Shown here: positions 26,623 through 35,043 of the stretch, piece by piece
Layout of the letters: every line of letters starts with the position of its first letter
How positions within the stretch are numbered: the first letter of the stretch is position 1
NCBI GenBank assembly: GCA_964598995.1
Contig: CAZRDR010000021.1
Coordinates: 1-64,000, forward strand
Length of the DNA: 64,000 nt
Direction of reading: 5' to 3'
DNA from: JACROF01 sp964598995
Lineage (GTDB): Bacteria > Patescibacteriota > Microgenomatia > Levybacterales > UBA12049
The notes under the pieces: model-generated
Databases searched by the model: none
Told to the model about the DNA's origin: nothing
The model's input: the letters and a program-made list of their open reading frames with translations, nothing else
Program-made: the position numbers and the translations under genes

Positions 26623-27438
26623 CTACCTTTTATTGATAAAGCTCGACCCTTGTCTCCCTCCTTGAATCCGAGCTTGAGCTCGCTGTAACGTCTCACCTGA
26701 CATTTGTGAGAAATCCAGCTCATCAAACTGTCTAACTACCTGCCACCGAGAGTTAGGTAATGAAAAATTACGACCACCTTCTACTAGTTGTTGTGATAAC
26801 AGCTCTTTATCTTCGTGTCGTTGGGGTCGATACCAGACATAAGGTACGATAACTACATCACTATTCCCGCCTGTAGCGATCGCTGGCCTGGAAGTCACCC
26901 CCCCTGTGAACCCAAAATGAGCACCAGCCCGAGAAGACTTTAAGAGAAAACAACTGGAATCCGAACCTACCATATCTGCATTAACCGCACCAGCCAGATA
27001 ACCCTCCGACTTCTCACAGAATATCTGGTCAGAAAATGTATCAATCGCATAGGGAACCCTCGGTAAGTTAGCTACCCTATCTGAAAGAGCAGGCGACATA
27101 TTCTCTATTGGGAGTTGGGAATGAAGAACGGCCAGAACAAATGGGAAATTCCCTCGTTCTCCTCTCTCAACTCTTTGCCATAATTCACCAAGTAACTCCA
27201 TCGTTTCCTCACGCTGTGCCAACTCTGAGATAACGCCACTTGGAGTATGACTACTCCCTGCCAACGTTAATTCTGCTTGAAGTGCTGTCGCGAGAGCTTT
27301 TGTTCCATTTCCGATCGCTATATAAGGATTCGCCAGCAGCCTCCTTGCCTCATCTAACAAATGCTGATCTATCCGTTGTTCTTGCCGATCTCGCATTACC
27401 GTTGACTCATCTTGATATGTATTAAATTCAGTACTCAT
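26623..27438 (-). CDS. Hypothetical soluble protein
   Basis: 271 residues without membrane segments or a signal peptide. The N-terminal half is helical and charged (QEQRIDQHLLDEARRLL). The C-terminal half has short beta-like stretches with Gly-rich turns (HFGFTGGVTSRPAIATGG), one isolated cysteine near residue 132 and another near 154. I do not recognise a family. The leader, of about 115 nt, carries two terminator-like hairpins, the second of which contains the likely ribosome-binding sequence. lysS follows 49 nt downstream. Confidence 0.75.
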   Translation of the reverse strand: MSTEFNTYQDESTVMRDRQEQRIDQHLLDEARRLLANPYIAIGNGTKALATALQAELTLAGSSHTPSGVISELAQREETMELLGELWQRVERGERGNFPFVLAVLHSQLPIENMSPALSDRVANLPRVPYAIDTFSDQIFCEKSEGYLAGAVNADMVGSDSSCFLLKSSRAGAHFGFTGGVTSRPAIATGGNSDVVIVPYVWYRPQRHEDKELLSQQLVEGGRNFSLPNSRWQVVRQFDELDFSQMSGETLQRAQARIQGGRQGSSFINKR

Positions 27439-27446
27439 ATTCCACT

Positions 27447-27469
27447 AAAAAACCCCTCCTTGGAGGGGT
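27447..27469 (-). terminator. Terminator-like hairpin whose 3' arm carries a Shine-Dalgarno sequence
   Basis: On the minus strand ACCCCTCC pairs with GGAGGGGT and is followed by TTTTTT. The 3' arm holds GGAGG, 16 bases before the ATG at 27438. The string AAGGAGGGGTTTTTTAG is nearly identical to one in the greA leader at the same distance from its start codon. It could stop transcription or mask the ribosome site. Confidence 0.7.
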
Positions 27470-27484
27470 CTATTCATAAACACG

Positions 27485-27512
27485 AAAAGAACCCCTCTTA
27501 CGAGCGGTTCTT
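27485..27512 (-). terminator. Rho-independent terminator-like hairpin
   Basis: On the minus strand a stem of nine positions with one mismatch (GAACCGCTC/GAGGGGTTC, loop GTAA) is followed by four T. It can end transcripts reading out of murB, or a short transcript from the promoter at 27561-27589. Confidence 0.6.
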
Positions 27513-27560
27513 CTTAGCATTAGTTAAAACGTTACGTGTTTGCATAGGTTGTAAGTGCGT

Positions 27561-27589
27561 ATTATTACTGAACAGTTATCTACTGTCAA
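27561..27589 (-). promoter_or_regulatory. Strong promoter directly behind murB
   Basis: -35 TTGACA (27584-27589, perfect), a 17-bp spacer and -10 AATAAT (27561-27566). The start is near 27554, so the transcript meets two terminator-like hairpins before the gene at 27438. It could equally give a small RNA of about 60-105 nt. Confidence 0.6.
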
Positions 27590-27592
27590 GAA

Positions 27593-28558
27593 CTAATCAT
27601 TGATAATGACAACTTCAGGTTCTGGACGAAAACCGAACGTCTCGGCAAATTTATCCTGAATTTCTTTGATGAGTGTCTTTACATCTTCTCCTTTAGCGTG
27701 ATCGATATTAACAATGTAATTGGTGTGTTTTGAAGAGACCATCGCCCCCCCGACTTGTTTTTGGGAGAACCCCAAGCGATTAATAAGATATCCCATCGAG
27801 ACCTTGCCGTACCATTTTTGCTCTGATAATTCTCGGACCTCTGGCCAAACCTTAAATATTTTTTCCTCTTCTTCTTTATGCGTTATATTCTTAAATACAG
27901 AACCACAGGATGGATATTCCATCGGGTGATGCGTCTGACGATAGTCGATATTTTTTCTGTAGACCTCTTCTGCTTCTTGGACCTCTGCGACGCTCCCTTC
28001 TTTTAATTGAAATGTCGCTGAGACGATGAGAAGATTTGGGTGATGCTTAAAAAAACTGTCACGATAGCCGAAATGTGCTTCAGTATGAGAATAAGTCTTA
28101 ATCTTGAGTTCAGGATCGGTGATATCGATGACTTCTGCCTCAAAGAACGTATCTTTCGTCTCTGCGCCAAAGGCACCTGCATTCCCGCGTACTGCCCCTC
28201 CGACACTGCTTGGTAGTCCACCAGCCCACTCAAGGCCTACTAATGACTCACTGATACTTTCTTTAATGAGTGAATCCATCGTCTCCCCTGCGAAAGCTTT
28301 TATTTTCGTTCCTTTCCTCTCAAAAGATGTTCCATCACCACTTAAAAAAATTACTGCCCCTAAAAAAGGGCTATCTGGGAGAATGACATTTGAGCCAAGT
28401 CCGAGGATCAATATATCGTTGATGTCTTTCTGTCTGCAAAAGTCCAAGGCTTCTTTAACTTCCGCAACATTACTGACTTCAAGGACGAAGCGCGCCTTGC
28501 CGCCAATTTTATAATAAACTAACTCAGACAAAGGAAAATCTTCACGGATAAGCATCAT
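27593..28558 (-). CDS. murB: UDP-N-acetylenolpyruvoylglucosamine reductase MurB
   Basis: A 321-residue FAD enzyme that reduces UDP-GlcNAc-enolpyruvate to UDP-MurNAc for peptidoglycan. Visible motifs: YYKIGGKARF near 15-24, ILGLGSNV (about 49-56) in the FAD domain, GLEWAGGLPSSVGGAVRGNAGA (about 107-128), and the later MEYPSCGSVFKN (about 218-229). The catalytic Ser lies in the SCGSVF stretch. The YxN insertion of long type I enzymes is not evident. The gene has its own leaderless promoter within the end of greA. Confidence 0.95.
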   Translation of the reverse strand: MMLIREDFPLSELVYYKIGGKARFVLEVSNVAEVKEALDFCRQKDINDILILGLGSNVILPDSPFLGAVIFLSGDGTSFERKGTKIKAFAGETMDSLIKESISESLVGLEWAGGLPSSVGGAVRGNAGAFGAETKDTFFEAEVIDITDPELKIKTYSHTEAHFGYRDSFFKHHPNLLIVSATFQLKEGSVAEVQEAEEVYRKNIDYRQTHHPMEYPSCGSVFKNITHKEEEEKIFKVWPEVRELSEQKWYGKVSMGYLINRLGFSQKQVGGAMVSSKHTNYIVNIDHAKGEDVKTLIKEIQDKFAETFGFRPEPEVVIIND

Positions 28559-28564
28559 GAGGAG

Positions 28565-28593
28565 AGTATACGGCTTTTAGTTAACCGAAACAA
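28565..28593 (-). promoter_or_regulatory. Leaderless promoter of murB
   Basis: -35 TTGTTT (28588-28593), a 17-bp spacer and -10 TATACT (28565-28570). The ATG of murB follows after 6 bases. The -35 box is inside the last codons of greA. Confidence 0.55.
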
Positions 28594-29047
28594 TGGTATA
28601 GTGGATCTTACCAGCTGGTGCCTCGACTTCGATACTTTCACCAATTTGTTTACCGATAAGAGCTTTACCTAATGGAGATTCATGTGAAATTTTCTTTTCG
28701 GCAGGATCTGCTTCCCATTCGCCAACGACTCGATAAACTTCCTGTTTGTCATTGATCTTAAGGGTAACTTCTGAGCCAAGAGCAACAGCACTGCCATTTT
28801 TGGAACCGCCTTCTTCAATGAGTGAAACCTGCTTGAGTAACTCTTCAAGTTCATCGATACGTCCATCAATAAATGAAAGCTCTTCACGTGCAGCAACGTA
28901 CTCAGCGTTCTCTGAGAGGTCACCTTGATTGCGAGCATCAGATACGCGAGTGACAACTTCAGGACGTTTTACCTTAGTTAATTCTTCGTATTCCTTTTTA
29001 AGATCTGCTAACCCGTCTTTTGTAAGATATATTTTCTTTGTATCCAT
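28577..29047 (-). CDS. greA: Transcript cleavage factor GreA
   Basis: 156 residues: an N-terminal coiled-coil finger (about 8-75), with the acidic tip near DARNQGDLSENAEY, and a C-terminal FKBP-like domain (about 85-156; ISHESPLGKALIGK is a GreA signature). It rescues backtracked RNA polymerase. The leader from a TTGACA promoter contains a terminator-like hairpin that holds the Shine-Dalgarno sequence, which suggests that its expression is controlled. Confidence 0.96.
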   Translation of the reverse strand: MDTKKIYLTKDGLADLKKEYEELTKVKRPEVVTRVSDARNQGDLSENAEYVAAREELSFIDGRIDELEELLKQVSLIEEGGSKNGSAVALGSEVTLKINDKQEVYRVVGEWEADPAEKKISHESPLGKALIGKQIGESIEVEAPAGKIHYTIVSVN

Positions 29048-29055
29048 ATTTATCT

Positions 29056-29086
29056 AAAAAATCCCTCCTTTTCTGTAAGAGAGGGG
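29056..29086 (-). terminator. Terminator-like hairpin in the greA leader, contains the Shine-Dalgarno sequence
   Basis: On the minus strand CCCCTCT...GAGGG forms a hairpin followed by TTTTTT (29056-29061), 8 bases before the ATG at 29047. The 3' arm AAGGAGGG is the only Shine-Dalgarno-like sequence. Its place downstream of the greA promoter makes it an attenuator or a translation switch and not an end-of-gene terminator. Confidence 0.65.
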
Positions 29087-29114
29087 AAGTATTTGGTATA
29101 TGTAAACCAGAGAA

Positions 29115-29144
29115 AGTATAGATAAAAATTAGTCAATTTGTCAA
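29115..29144 (-). promoter_or_regulatory. Promoter of greA
   Basis: -35 TTGACA (29139-29144, perfect), an 18-bp spacer and -10 TATACT (29115-29120). The start is near 29108, giving a leader of about 60 nt. Confidence 0.7.
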
Positions 29145-29213
29145 TGATATTTAACCACGACCTGTAGTTGAGTTATCCAAGTATATTGGTAAATAATTAG
29201 AAGGTGTATAGTA

Positions 29214-30071
29214 TTATTTTTGGTCATGTAAGCGTTCGTGGAATTGTGATATGACAGTCTTTCTAGCATCATTCGGATGAAAAGCCAGACGATCATTACC
29301 AATAGTTTCAGTCGTTTTATGAGAAGAAATAATCAGCAGTTCGAGTGATCTGACAATCGGTTCAAAAAATACTAATAATTTGTAAGGACGTTTTTTAAGC
29401 TGCCTAAAGTTAACAGCTCTCCCTTTAGCATTCGGTAGTATCTTGTGTGTCCAACTATTTACTTCCAAAAATCTTTCGTAGGTTTTATCCCTATCAAATA
29501 AAGGATACAGTTGCATGATTTCCCTAGCAGTGTAAATATCCTGAAATTTTTTAGGGAATGCCATCCCTGACTCAGTTACTAGCATGTTGAGACAGAATTT
29601 ATTATTAGGGTGAGCGTCCTGACGTTTACGTCTTTTGCCGCTTAATTGTAAGAGCAGTAATAATAAGAGGCGTGAAGAAAAAAGTGTCCGATCAGCTGTA
29701 ATAACAAAAAGGTCGATATCATCATCCTGCGCTGCATTCATTGCTGCGACACTTCCACTCACACCTACGAATAACACGCTTGGGATTAACGACAAATAAC
29801 GCCCAACGGTTATAGCTAAACGTAGTTTTGTATCTGAAAATTCTCTCTTTTCTTGCGATACATCTATCGTCTGTGGATAGTTCTTCAAGGCTACATATCC
29901 GTTCTTCATGATAATAGTATCTCGATATGAGGAAAGAGCATCTTTTACTTCTTGCAAAGTAGCAGGATGTGCGCTTTGCCAGAAATAATGAAGCTCTTCT
30001 ATCGTTAATGCTGCGTTAAAAAGGTGAGAATAAAGAAGTGTGTGGATTACTGCTTTTTTATTACTGCCCAT
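29214..30071 (-). CDS. Nucleotidyltransferase-fold protein
   Basis: 285 residues. The central stretch VSGSVAAMNAAQDDDIDLFVIT (about 103-124) has the GS...DxD pattern of the polymerase-beta-like nucleotidyltransferase fold. The N-terminal 70 residues resemble a helical winged-helix domain. The C-terminus is basic. Substrate and reaction are unknown. Its start overlaps the end of the solute-binding protein gene by 11 bases. Confidence 0.7.
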   Translation of the reverse strand: MGSNKKAVIHTLLYSHLFNAALTIEELHYFWQSAHPATLQEVKDALSSYRDTIIMKNGYVALKNYPQTIDVSQEKREFSDTKLRLAITVGRYLSLIPSVLFVGVSGSVAAMNAAQDDDIDLFVITADRTLFSSRLLLLLLLQLSGKRRKRQDAHPNNKFCLNMLVTESGMAFPKKFQDIYTAREIMQLYPLFDRDKTYERFLEVNSWTHKILPNAKGRAVNFRQLKKRPYKLLVFFEPIVRSLELLIISSHKTTETIGNDRLAFHPNDARKTVISQFHERLHDQK

Positions 30072-31548
30072 ATTTGCTTAAAACTTGGTTTACGCCTTGG
30101 GCGAGCGTCTGAATAGCTGTCTGACCGGATGTACTTCCATTTGAACGGACTGCATTACCTAAGTATCCGTTCATTTGATCATTAATGCCATCGTCATACG
30201 TATTGCTCACGAAATAAGATGAGACAGCATAATTTGCCTGTTCTAAGAAAGGCGCTAAGAGTGGATTACTCTTAACAGTCTGGGCAAGATCACGACGGGG
30301 ATATGGCTCTCCAAATAATCTCGTCTTGGCTGTCTCGGTATAGAGTTTTTGAAGCGTCTCTTTCTGAGCCAGATACTTCATAAATAACATTGCTTCTTTT
30401 TGATGAGGGGAACGAGATGATACGCCTTCTACCCAGTAACTCGCGAGTGTCTTCTGACCTCCCGGAAGATTTGGGACAGGGTGAACGCTAAAATTTAGCG
30501 TTGGGTTAAGAGCTTTTATAGCAAAGATATCCCAGGAGTAACCAAAGTACATCGCTAAATTACCTTTAGCAAAAGCTGTCTGGGTCGGATCAAGAGTACT
30601 ATCCCAGACACTCCCCTCGTCTTTAGCGAAGGCTGTATAGAATTCGAGAGCTTGTGCAGCATTATTCTGTGTTTTGGAGAAGTTGGTAAAATCAGTTCCA
30701 TTTTGCGCCATCAGAAGGGCTATGATATCGGGAGCATGTGTAACATTATCATAAGTTCCTAAACCTGCACCTGCCGTTAAAATCTTGCCATCAGCATCTT
30801 TAACAACTCTATCTTTAGCTACCTTTATGAATTCATCCCACGTCTTTGGCACACTATTACCCCCTGCGCTCAACGCATCATTATTTACAAAAAGTGCGAG
30901 AGTGTCTATTTCTAACGGGACGCCATAAAGTCCACCATTACGAACGAGATCCTGCTGAATGACTGGATAAAAATTGGCTTTAAAATCTGTCGGCGACATA
31001 ACATCTGCGGTCATAGTCGAAAGATATGGCTTCATCATCCCTACCCATGAATTGTGGAACCTATACATATCGGGACCGTTGCCATTGGTTATTTGTGTAA
31101 CTAAGCTTTTACGATAATCTTTAATGTCTTTCTGAATATAATTAATAGTGATGAGCGGATGCTGAAGATGGAAATCATCTATAAGTGTCTGCATTACTTG
31201 CTTGTTTTCAAAAAGTCCCCAGTACGTAAGCGTTACTGGTTGATCCTTAGGAGTTGATTTGAATCGCGGCAGAACGAGAAATATGATAGCAAGGACTATA
31301 AGAAGTACCCCAACTACGATCCCTGCAATTTTTAGAATACCCCCAAATCCAGATGATGAAGGAGGTTTAGGTAAGACGGTATCTGTTGGCGGAGGCGGTG
31401 TACCTACTGTTGCGGCAGGCTGGGCAGGTGGTGGAGGTGGTGTCTGAGGCACGACCGGAGCTGCCACCGGTTGTTGCGGTGGTGTCGTGGGCGTAACAGG
31501 TGGAGGTGACTGTTGGGAATCTTTGGAAAAGATAACATTTTCGTCCAT
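30061..31548 (-). CDS. Membrane-anchored extracellular solute-binding protein (family 1, UgpB-like)
   Basis: About 495 residues from the ATG at 31548. A Pro/Gln-rich cytoplasmic stretch (about 10-65) precedes one membrane helix (about 75-95). A periplasmic-binding-protein domain follows (about 105-490; LTYWGLFENKQVMQTLIDDFHLQHP, PLEIDTLALFVNNDAL). Such domains bind sugars or oligosaccharides for ABC import, but no sugar permease or ATPase gene is nearby. A longer reading frame begins at 31587, but the -10 box (31564-31569) lies inside it, so 31548 is the better start. Confidence 0.85.
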   Translation of the reverse strand: MDENVIFSKDSQQSPPPVTPTTPPQQPVAAPVVPQTPPPPPAQPAATVGTPPPPTDTVLPKPPSSSGFGGILKIAGIVVGVLLIVLAIIFLVLPRFKSTPKDQPVTLTYWGLFENKQVMQTLIDDFHLQHPLITINYIQKDIKDYRKSLVTQITNGNGPDMYRFHNSWVGMMKPYLSTMTADVMSPTDFKANFYPVIQQDLVRNGGLYGVPLEIDTLALFVNNDALSAGGNSVPKTWDEFIKVAKDRVVKDADGKILTAGAGLGTYDNVTHAPDIIALLMAQNGTDFTNFSKTQNNAAQALEFYTAFAKDEGSVWDSTLDPTQTAFAKGNLAMYFGYSWDIFAIKALNPTLNFSVHPVPNLPGGQKTLASYWVEGVSSRSPHQKEAMLFMKYLAQKETLQKLYTETAKTRLFGEPYPRRDLAQTVKSNPLLAPFLEQANYAVSSYFVSNTYDDGINDQMNGYLGNAVRSNGSTSGQTAIQTLAQGVNQVLSKYGQ

Positions 31549-31563
31549 AAGGGCGTTATGTAT

Positions 31564-31592
31564 AGTATAATACGTGCTATACACCATAGCAA
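31564..31592 (-). promoter_or_regulatory. Promoter of the solute-binding protein gene
   Basis: -35 TTGCTA (31587-31592), a 17-bp spacer and -10 TATACT (31564-31569) on the minus strand. The overlapping TATAAT on the plus strand (31566-31571) may serve the divergent VanW gene. Confidence 0.55.
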
Positions 31593-31601
31593 TTCATCTA
31601 T

Positions 31602-33038
31602 ATGATTAACCCCTCTCCTCTTCACCACTTACGAAAAAAGCCGAAGCTTTTTGCGTGGTTAAAAACCACACTTTGGTTCTTCTTAGGCGCTATCATCGGC
31701 ATTTTTTTCTTCAGCAGCTTCGTCTATATTTACTATAAGCAGACCTACCACGATAAAGTCTATCCAGGTGTCATTATTAATAACGTCGAATTCGGTGGCA
31801 AATCAAAAGATGACGTCAGACGCTACTTCGCGTCCCAAAATGCCATTATCAGGAGTAAGCAATTCCAATTTAAGAGTGGAACACTCGTCGCAACTGTCTC
31901 AGCCAAACAATTAGGCCTCGGCTACGACGAGGGAATGCTTGCATCGCAAGCCTTTAGCATCGCTAGAAGCGGAAATTTCTTTTCAGATATCTATCTCAGC
32001 TTTGAAGCCTACTTACACGGAGTAAAACTCCCACCTGCCTCTCATTACTCTGATACTGCTCTCAATAAAACACTCAAACAATTCCAATCTGCCCTCAACG
32101 TCGCTCCGATTGATGCTCGCTTCACGTATACCAATGGGAGAGTAACTGAGTTCAGAACTGCCAAAGATGGACAACAGGTCGATACTGACCAGCTCATTAA
32201 TTACATGCAAAATGAAAGTGTCCCAGCACTTTTAGCGACTTCCAACTCGACACTCGCAGTAGCAATTCCTATTGTTACGCTCAAACCAACTGCCAGTAGC
32301 AGTATCCAAGCAAGCAACATGGGTATTGTTGAGCGAATTGGCGTCGGGACATCACTTTTCCATGGATCAATTCCAAATCGTATTTATAATATTCAGCTCG
32401 CTGCATCACGCTTAAATGGAATTCTTATTAAGCCTGGTGAGACCTTTTCATTTGATAAAGCAGTTGGTGATGTCTCATCATTAACTGGTTACAAGCAAGC
32501 CTATGTTATCCAAAATGGGAAAACTGTACTCGGAGACGGCGGCGGTGTGTGTCAGGTCTCAACCACATTCTTCAGAGCTGCTCTTGATGCCGGTATGCCT
32601 ATCGTTGAACGTCACCCACATGCCTACCGTGTTCATTATTATGAGGAAGATACTCCACCAGGAATTGATGCAGCCATTTATACACCTAATGTCGATCTGA
32701 AATTCAAAAATGATACAGGGCATTATATCCTTGTTCAGTCATATGTCGATCCGGATAACGAACAGCTCACGTTCGAACTCTACGGTACATCAGATGGCAG
32801 GGTATCCCATGTCTCAACACCTGTCATTGTCTCTCAGACCCCAGCACCTGAACCACTCTACCAGGATGATCCGACTCTTCCACAAGGACAGGTTAAACAA
32901 GTTGATTTCGCAGCCGCTGGTGCTAAAGTTTATTTTGATTACTCAGTCACCAAGGATGGAAAAGAAATCATTTCCGATCGTTTTACTTCTAACTATCAGC
33001 CATGGCAAGCAGTCTTTTTACGCGGCACGAAAGTCTAA
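31602..33038 (+). CDS. VanW family protein with N-terminal membrane anchor
   Basis: 478 residues: a cytoplasmic basic start, one membrane helix (about 26-48), a domain of the YkuD-associated peptidoglycan-binding type (about 55-190; YPGVIINNVEFGGKS), and a VanW domain (about 235-400). The VanW domain contains the signature GDGGGVCQVST (about 307-317) and the RHPH/YRVHYY region. VanW proteins are linked to the cell envelope and vancomycin loci, but their reaction is unknown. The stop overlaps the next start (TAATG). Confidence 0.88.
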   Translation: MINPSPLHHLRKKPKLFAWLKTTLWFFLGAIIGIFFFSSFVYIYYKQTYHDKVYPGVIINNVEFGGKSKDDVRRYFASQNAIIRSKQFQFKSGTLVATVSAKQLGLGYDEGMLASQAFSIARSGNFFSDIYLSFEAYLHGVKLPPASHYSDTALNKTLKQFQSALNVAPIDARFTYTNGRVTEFRTAKDGQQVDTDQLINYMQNESVPALLATSNSTLAVAIPIVTLKPTASSSIQASNMGIVERIGVGTSLFHGSIPNRIYNIQLAASRLNGILIKPGETFSFDKAVGDVSSLTGYKQAYVIQNGKTVLGDGGGVCQVSTTFFRAALDAGMPIVERHPHAYRVHYYEEDTPPGIDAAIYTPNVDLKFKNDTGHYILVQSYVDPDNEQLTFELYGTSDGRVSHVSTPVIVSQTPAPEPLYQDDPTLPQGQVKQVDFAAAGAKVYFDYSVTKDGKEIISDRFTSNYQPWQAVFLRGTKV

Positions 33039-33511
33039 TGGATCAGTTGTTACTACCAACTCAGGCAGCAAATCTCTCAGCATTCCTTACCCAACAGAAT
33101 AAATCGGTGGTTCTCGTCGGCGGCTGCTTTGATATTATCCACCCTGGCCATCTAGCTTTTTTAGAAAAAGCCAAGAAAGAAGGGGATGTCCTCATCTTAC
33201 TTCTTGAATCAGATCAAGCAGTTACCTCGCGAAAAGGCGAGGGGCGACCAGTTAACACAGAACAAATACGAGCGAAGAATTTATTGGAACGAACACCAGT
33301 CGACTATATCATCTTTCTGCCTTTTCCCTTTGAAAATAATGACTATGACGAACTTGTAAGTTCATTAAAACCTGCTATAATCGCAACAACGAAAGGTGAT
33401 CCGTATCTCGTGCATAAAAAACGCCAAGCCGAGATGCTAGGTGCAACAGTTGTTGAGGTAATCGATAGATTACCAGATCACTCGACAACTGCTATTATTA
33501 CTAAACAATGA
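33038..33511 (+). CDS. Cytidylyltransferase-like nucleotidyltransferase (RfaE/TagD fold)
   Basis: About 157 residues. The motif GGCFDIIHPGHLAFLEKAK (near 28-46) has the HxGH site of nucleotidyltransferases that form CDP/ADP-activated compounds, and the late DHSTTAIITK matches the ISTTxI motif. The substrate may be heptose phosphate, glycerol phosphate or another polyol phosphate; it cannot be chosen here. I took the ATG at 33038 because it overlaps the VanW stop; a frame extension begins at 33002. Confidence 0.82.
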   Translation: MDQLLLPTQAANLSAFLTQQNKSVVLVGGCFDIIHPGHLAFLEKAKKEGDVLILLLESDQAVTSRKGEGRPVNTEQIRAKNLLERTPVDYIIFLPFPFENNDYDELVSSLKPAIIATTKGDPYLVHKKRQAEMLGATVVEVIDRLPDHSTTAIITKQ

Positions 33512-33966
33512 CCAAATATATTTTAGGCTTTATCATTTTTGTTATCGTCGGAGCACTTATTATCGTGCTTTTAAGCTCAAGTGGCATTCTTGGCAAAAAA
33601 GCTACCGCAACACTTAATGGTCAGAAAGTAACTCTTGATGTAGCCAATACTGAAAAGCTCCGTGAGACTGGACTCTCAGGGCGAAACAACTTAAACGATA
33701 ACCAAGGTATGCTTTTCCTTTTCGATGAGCCTGGAATTCCTACGTTCTGGATGAAGGGAATGAAATTCCCAATCGATATTATTTTCTTAAATAGTAATAA
33801 GATCGTCACTATCTATAAAAATGTCCCAGCGCCTAAGACTACAACTGAGACACCGAATACCTACTACCAGCCAACCTATCCATCAGATAAAGTTATCGAA
33901 TTAAAGGCTGGTGCAAGTGACAAATACAATCTTCACCAAGGTGACACCATCAATCTGTCTCTATGA
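33508..33966 (+). CDS. DUF192 protein with membrane anchor
   Basis: 152 residues: a membrane helix (about 4-24) and a DUF192 domain (about 32-150) with TGLSGRNNLNDNQGMLFLF and FWMKGMKFPIDIIFL, the typical family stretches. It is exported and anchored; the molecular role of the family is unknown. It overlaps its neighbours by 4 bases on both sides (ATGA), so it is in an operon from VanW to tsaD. Confidence 0.85.
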   Translation: MTKYILGFIIFVIVGALIIVLLSSSGILGKKATATLNGQKVTLDVANTEKLRETGLSGRNNLNDNQGMLFLFDEPGIPTFWMKGMKFPIDIIFLNSNKIVTIYKNVPAPKTTTETPNTYYQPTYPSDKVIELKAGASDKYNLHQGDTINLSL

Positions 33967-35006
33967 CGATACTCGGCATCGAAACCTCTTGCGATGAGAC
34001 AGGGGTTGCCCTCCTCAAAAAAGAAGGTACTACTATCTCTATTCTTTCTAATATCGTTGCATCATCACTCTCTTTCCATGCTAGAACTGGTGGTATTATC
34101 CCTGAAGTCGCTGCACGTGAACAGGTAAAAGTTATGCTGCCGACACTCACTGGGGCATTAAAACAAGGATTAGATTTCGATATTACGTCAAAGCAAATTC
34201 CTGACATCGATGCTATTGCTGTTACATATGGCCCAGGTCTCATCGGCTCACTATTAGTTGGTGTCGAGACAGCTAAAACGCTCTCACTCCTCTGGGACAA
34301 ACCTTTAATTCCTGTTAATCATATGCACGGACACCTCTATGCTAACTGGATAGAAAACACTGATATTCAGTTCCCATCCCTCGTTCTCATCGTATCTGGC
34401 GGCCATACTGATCTCCTTTTACTCAAAAACCATGGCGATATTGAGGTAATCGGAGGTACTCGAGATGACGCAGCTGGTGAGGCATTTGATAAAATCGGCA
34501 GACTGCTTAACTTTCCCTATCCTGCTGGTCCTAAGATCTCACAACTTGCAAAAAAAGGAAATCCAAAAGCTTATGCTCTCCCTCGTCCGATGCTAAGTAG
34601 TGACGATTTCGACTTTAGTTTTAGTGGTCTTAAAACCTCTGTTCTCAATCTCATTAAGAAAAATGGCTGGGATTTCTCAGATGAGAATTTCAGACAACAG
34701 AACGAACAACTCCTCTCAGATCTCTGCGCGAGTGTCGAGCAGGCAATTGTCGATGTCTTAGTCAAAAAAACACTCAAAGCAGCCGAGAAATACCAAGTCA
34801 AATCACTTCTTCTTGGTGGAGGCGTCAGTGCTAATAAGAAATTACGGGATACATTTACTAACCAAACACCAGAGAATATCAAGCTCGCTGCTCCATCACC
34901 TAAGCTCTGTACTGACAATGGTGCGATGATAGCCGCCGACGCATTTTTTGCTAAGCCAGCAGCAAGTTGGAAGGACGTCGACGCAGATCCTAGCCTCTAT
35001 TACTGA
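33963..35006 (+). CDS. tsaD: tRNA threonylcarbamoyladenosine transferase TsaD
   Basis: A 347-residue ASKHA-fold enzyme that puts threonylcarbamoyl on A37 of ANN-decoding tRNAs. N-terminal GIETSCDETG (about 5-14), the metal site HMHGHLYAN (about 118-126), LIVSGGHTDL (about 139-148), AGEAFDKIGRLL (about 172-183) and C-terminal GGGVSANKKLR (about 281-291) are all present. Length is normal. It is the last gene of the operon. Confidence 0.97.
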   Translation: MTILGIETSCDETGVALLKKEGTTISILSNIVASSLSFHARTGGIIPEVAAREQVKVMLPTLTGALKQGLDFDITSKQIPDIDAIAVTYGPGLIGSLLVGVETAKTLSLLWDKPLIPVNHMHGHLYANWIENTDIQFPSLVLIVSGGHTDLLLLKNHGDIEVIGGTRDDAAGEAFDKIGRLLNFPYPAGPKISQLAKKGNPKAYALPRPMLSSDDFDFSFSGLKTSVLNLIKKNGWDFSDENFRQQNEQLLSDLCASVEQAIVDVLVKKTLKAAEKYQVKSLLLGGGVSANKKLRDTFTNQTPENIKLAAPSPKLCTDNGAMIAADAFFAKPAASWKDVDADPSLYY

Positions 35007-35007
35007 T

Positions 35008-35035
35008 TTGTAATTCTATCTGCTCGTTGTATAAT
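35008..35035 (+). promoter_or_regulatory. Promoter of the PNPOx-like gene (leaderless)
   Basis: -35 TTGTAA (35008-35013), a 16-bp spacer and -10 TATAAT (35030-35035); the ATG at 35044 is 8 bases away. Confidence 0.6.
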
Positions 35036-35043
35036 TTGAACAA

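Noticed and set aside
27412..27603. 63-codon plus-strand ORF between the hypothetical gene and murB
   Set aside because: It lies over two terminator hairpins and the promoter of the minus strand and has no ribosome site.
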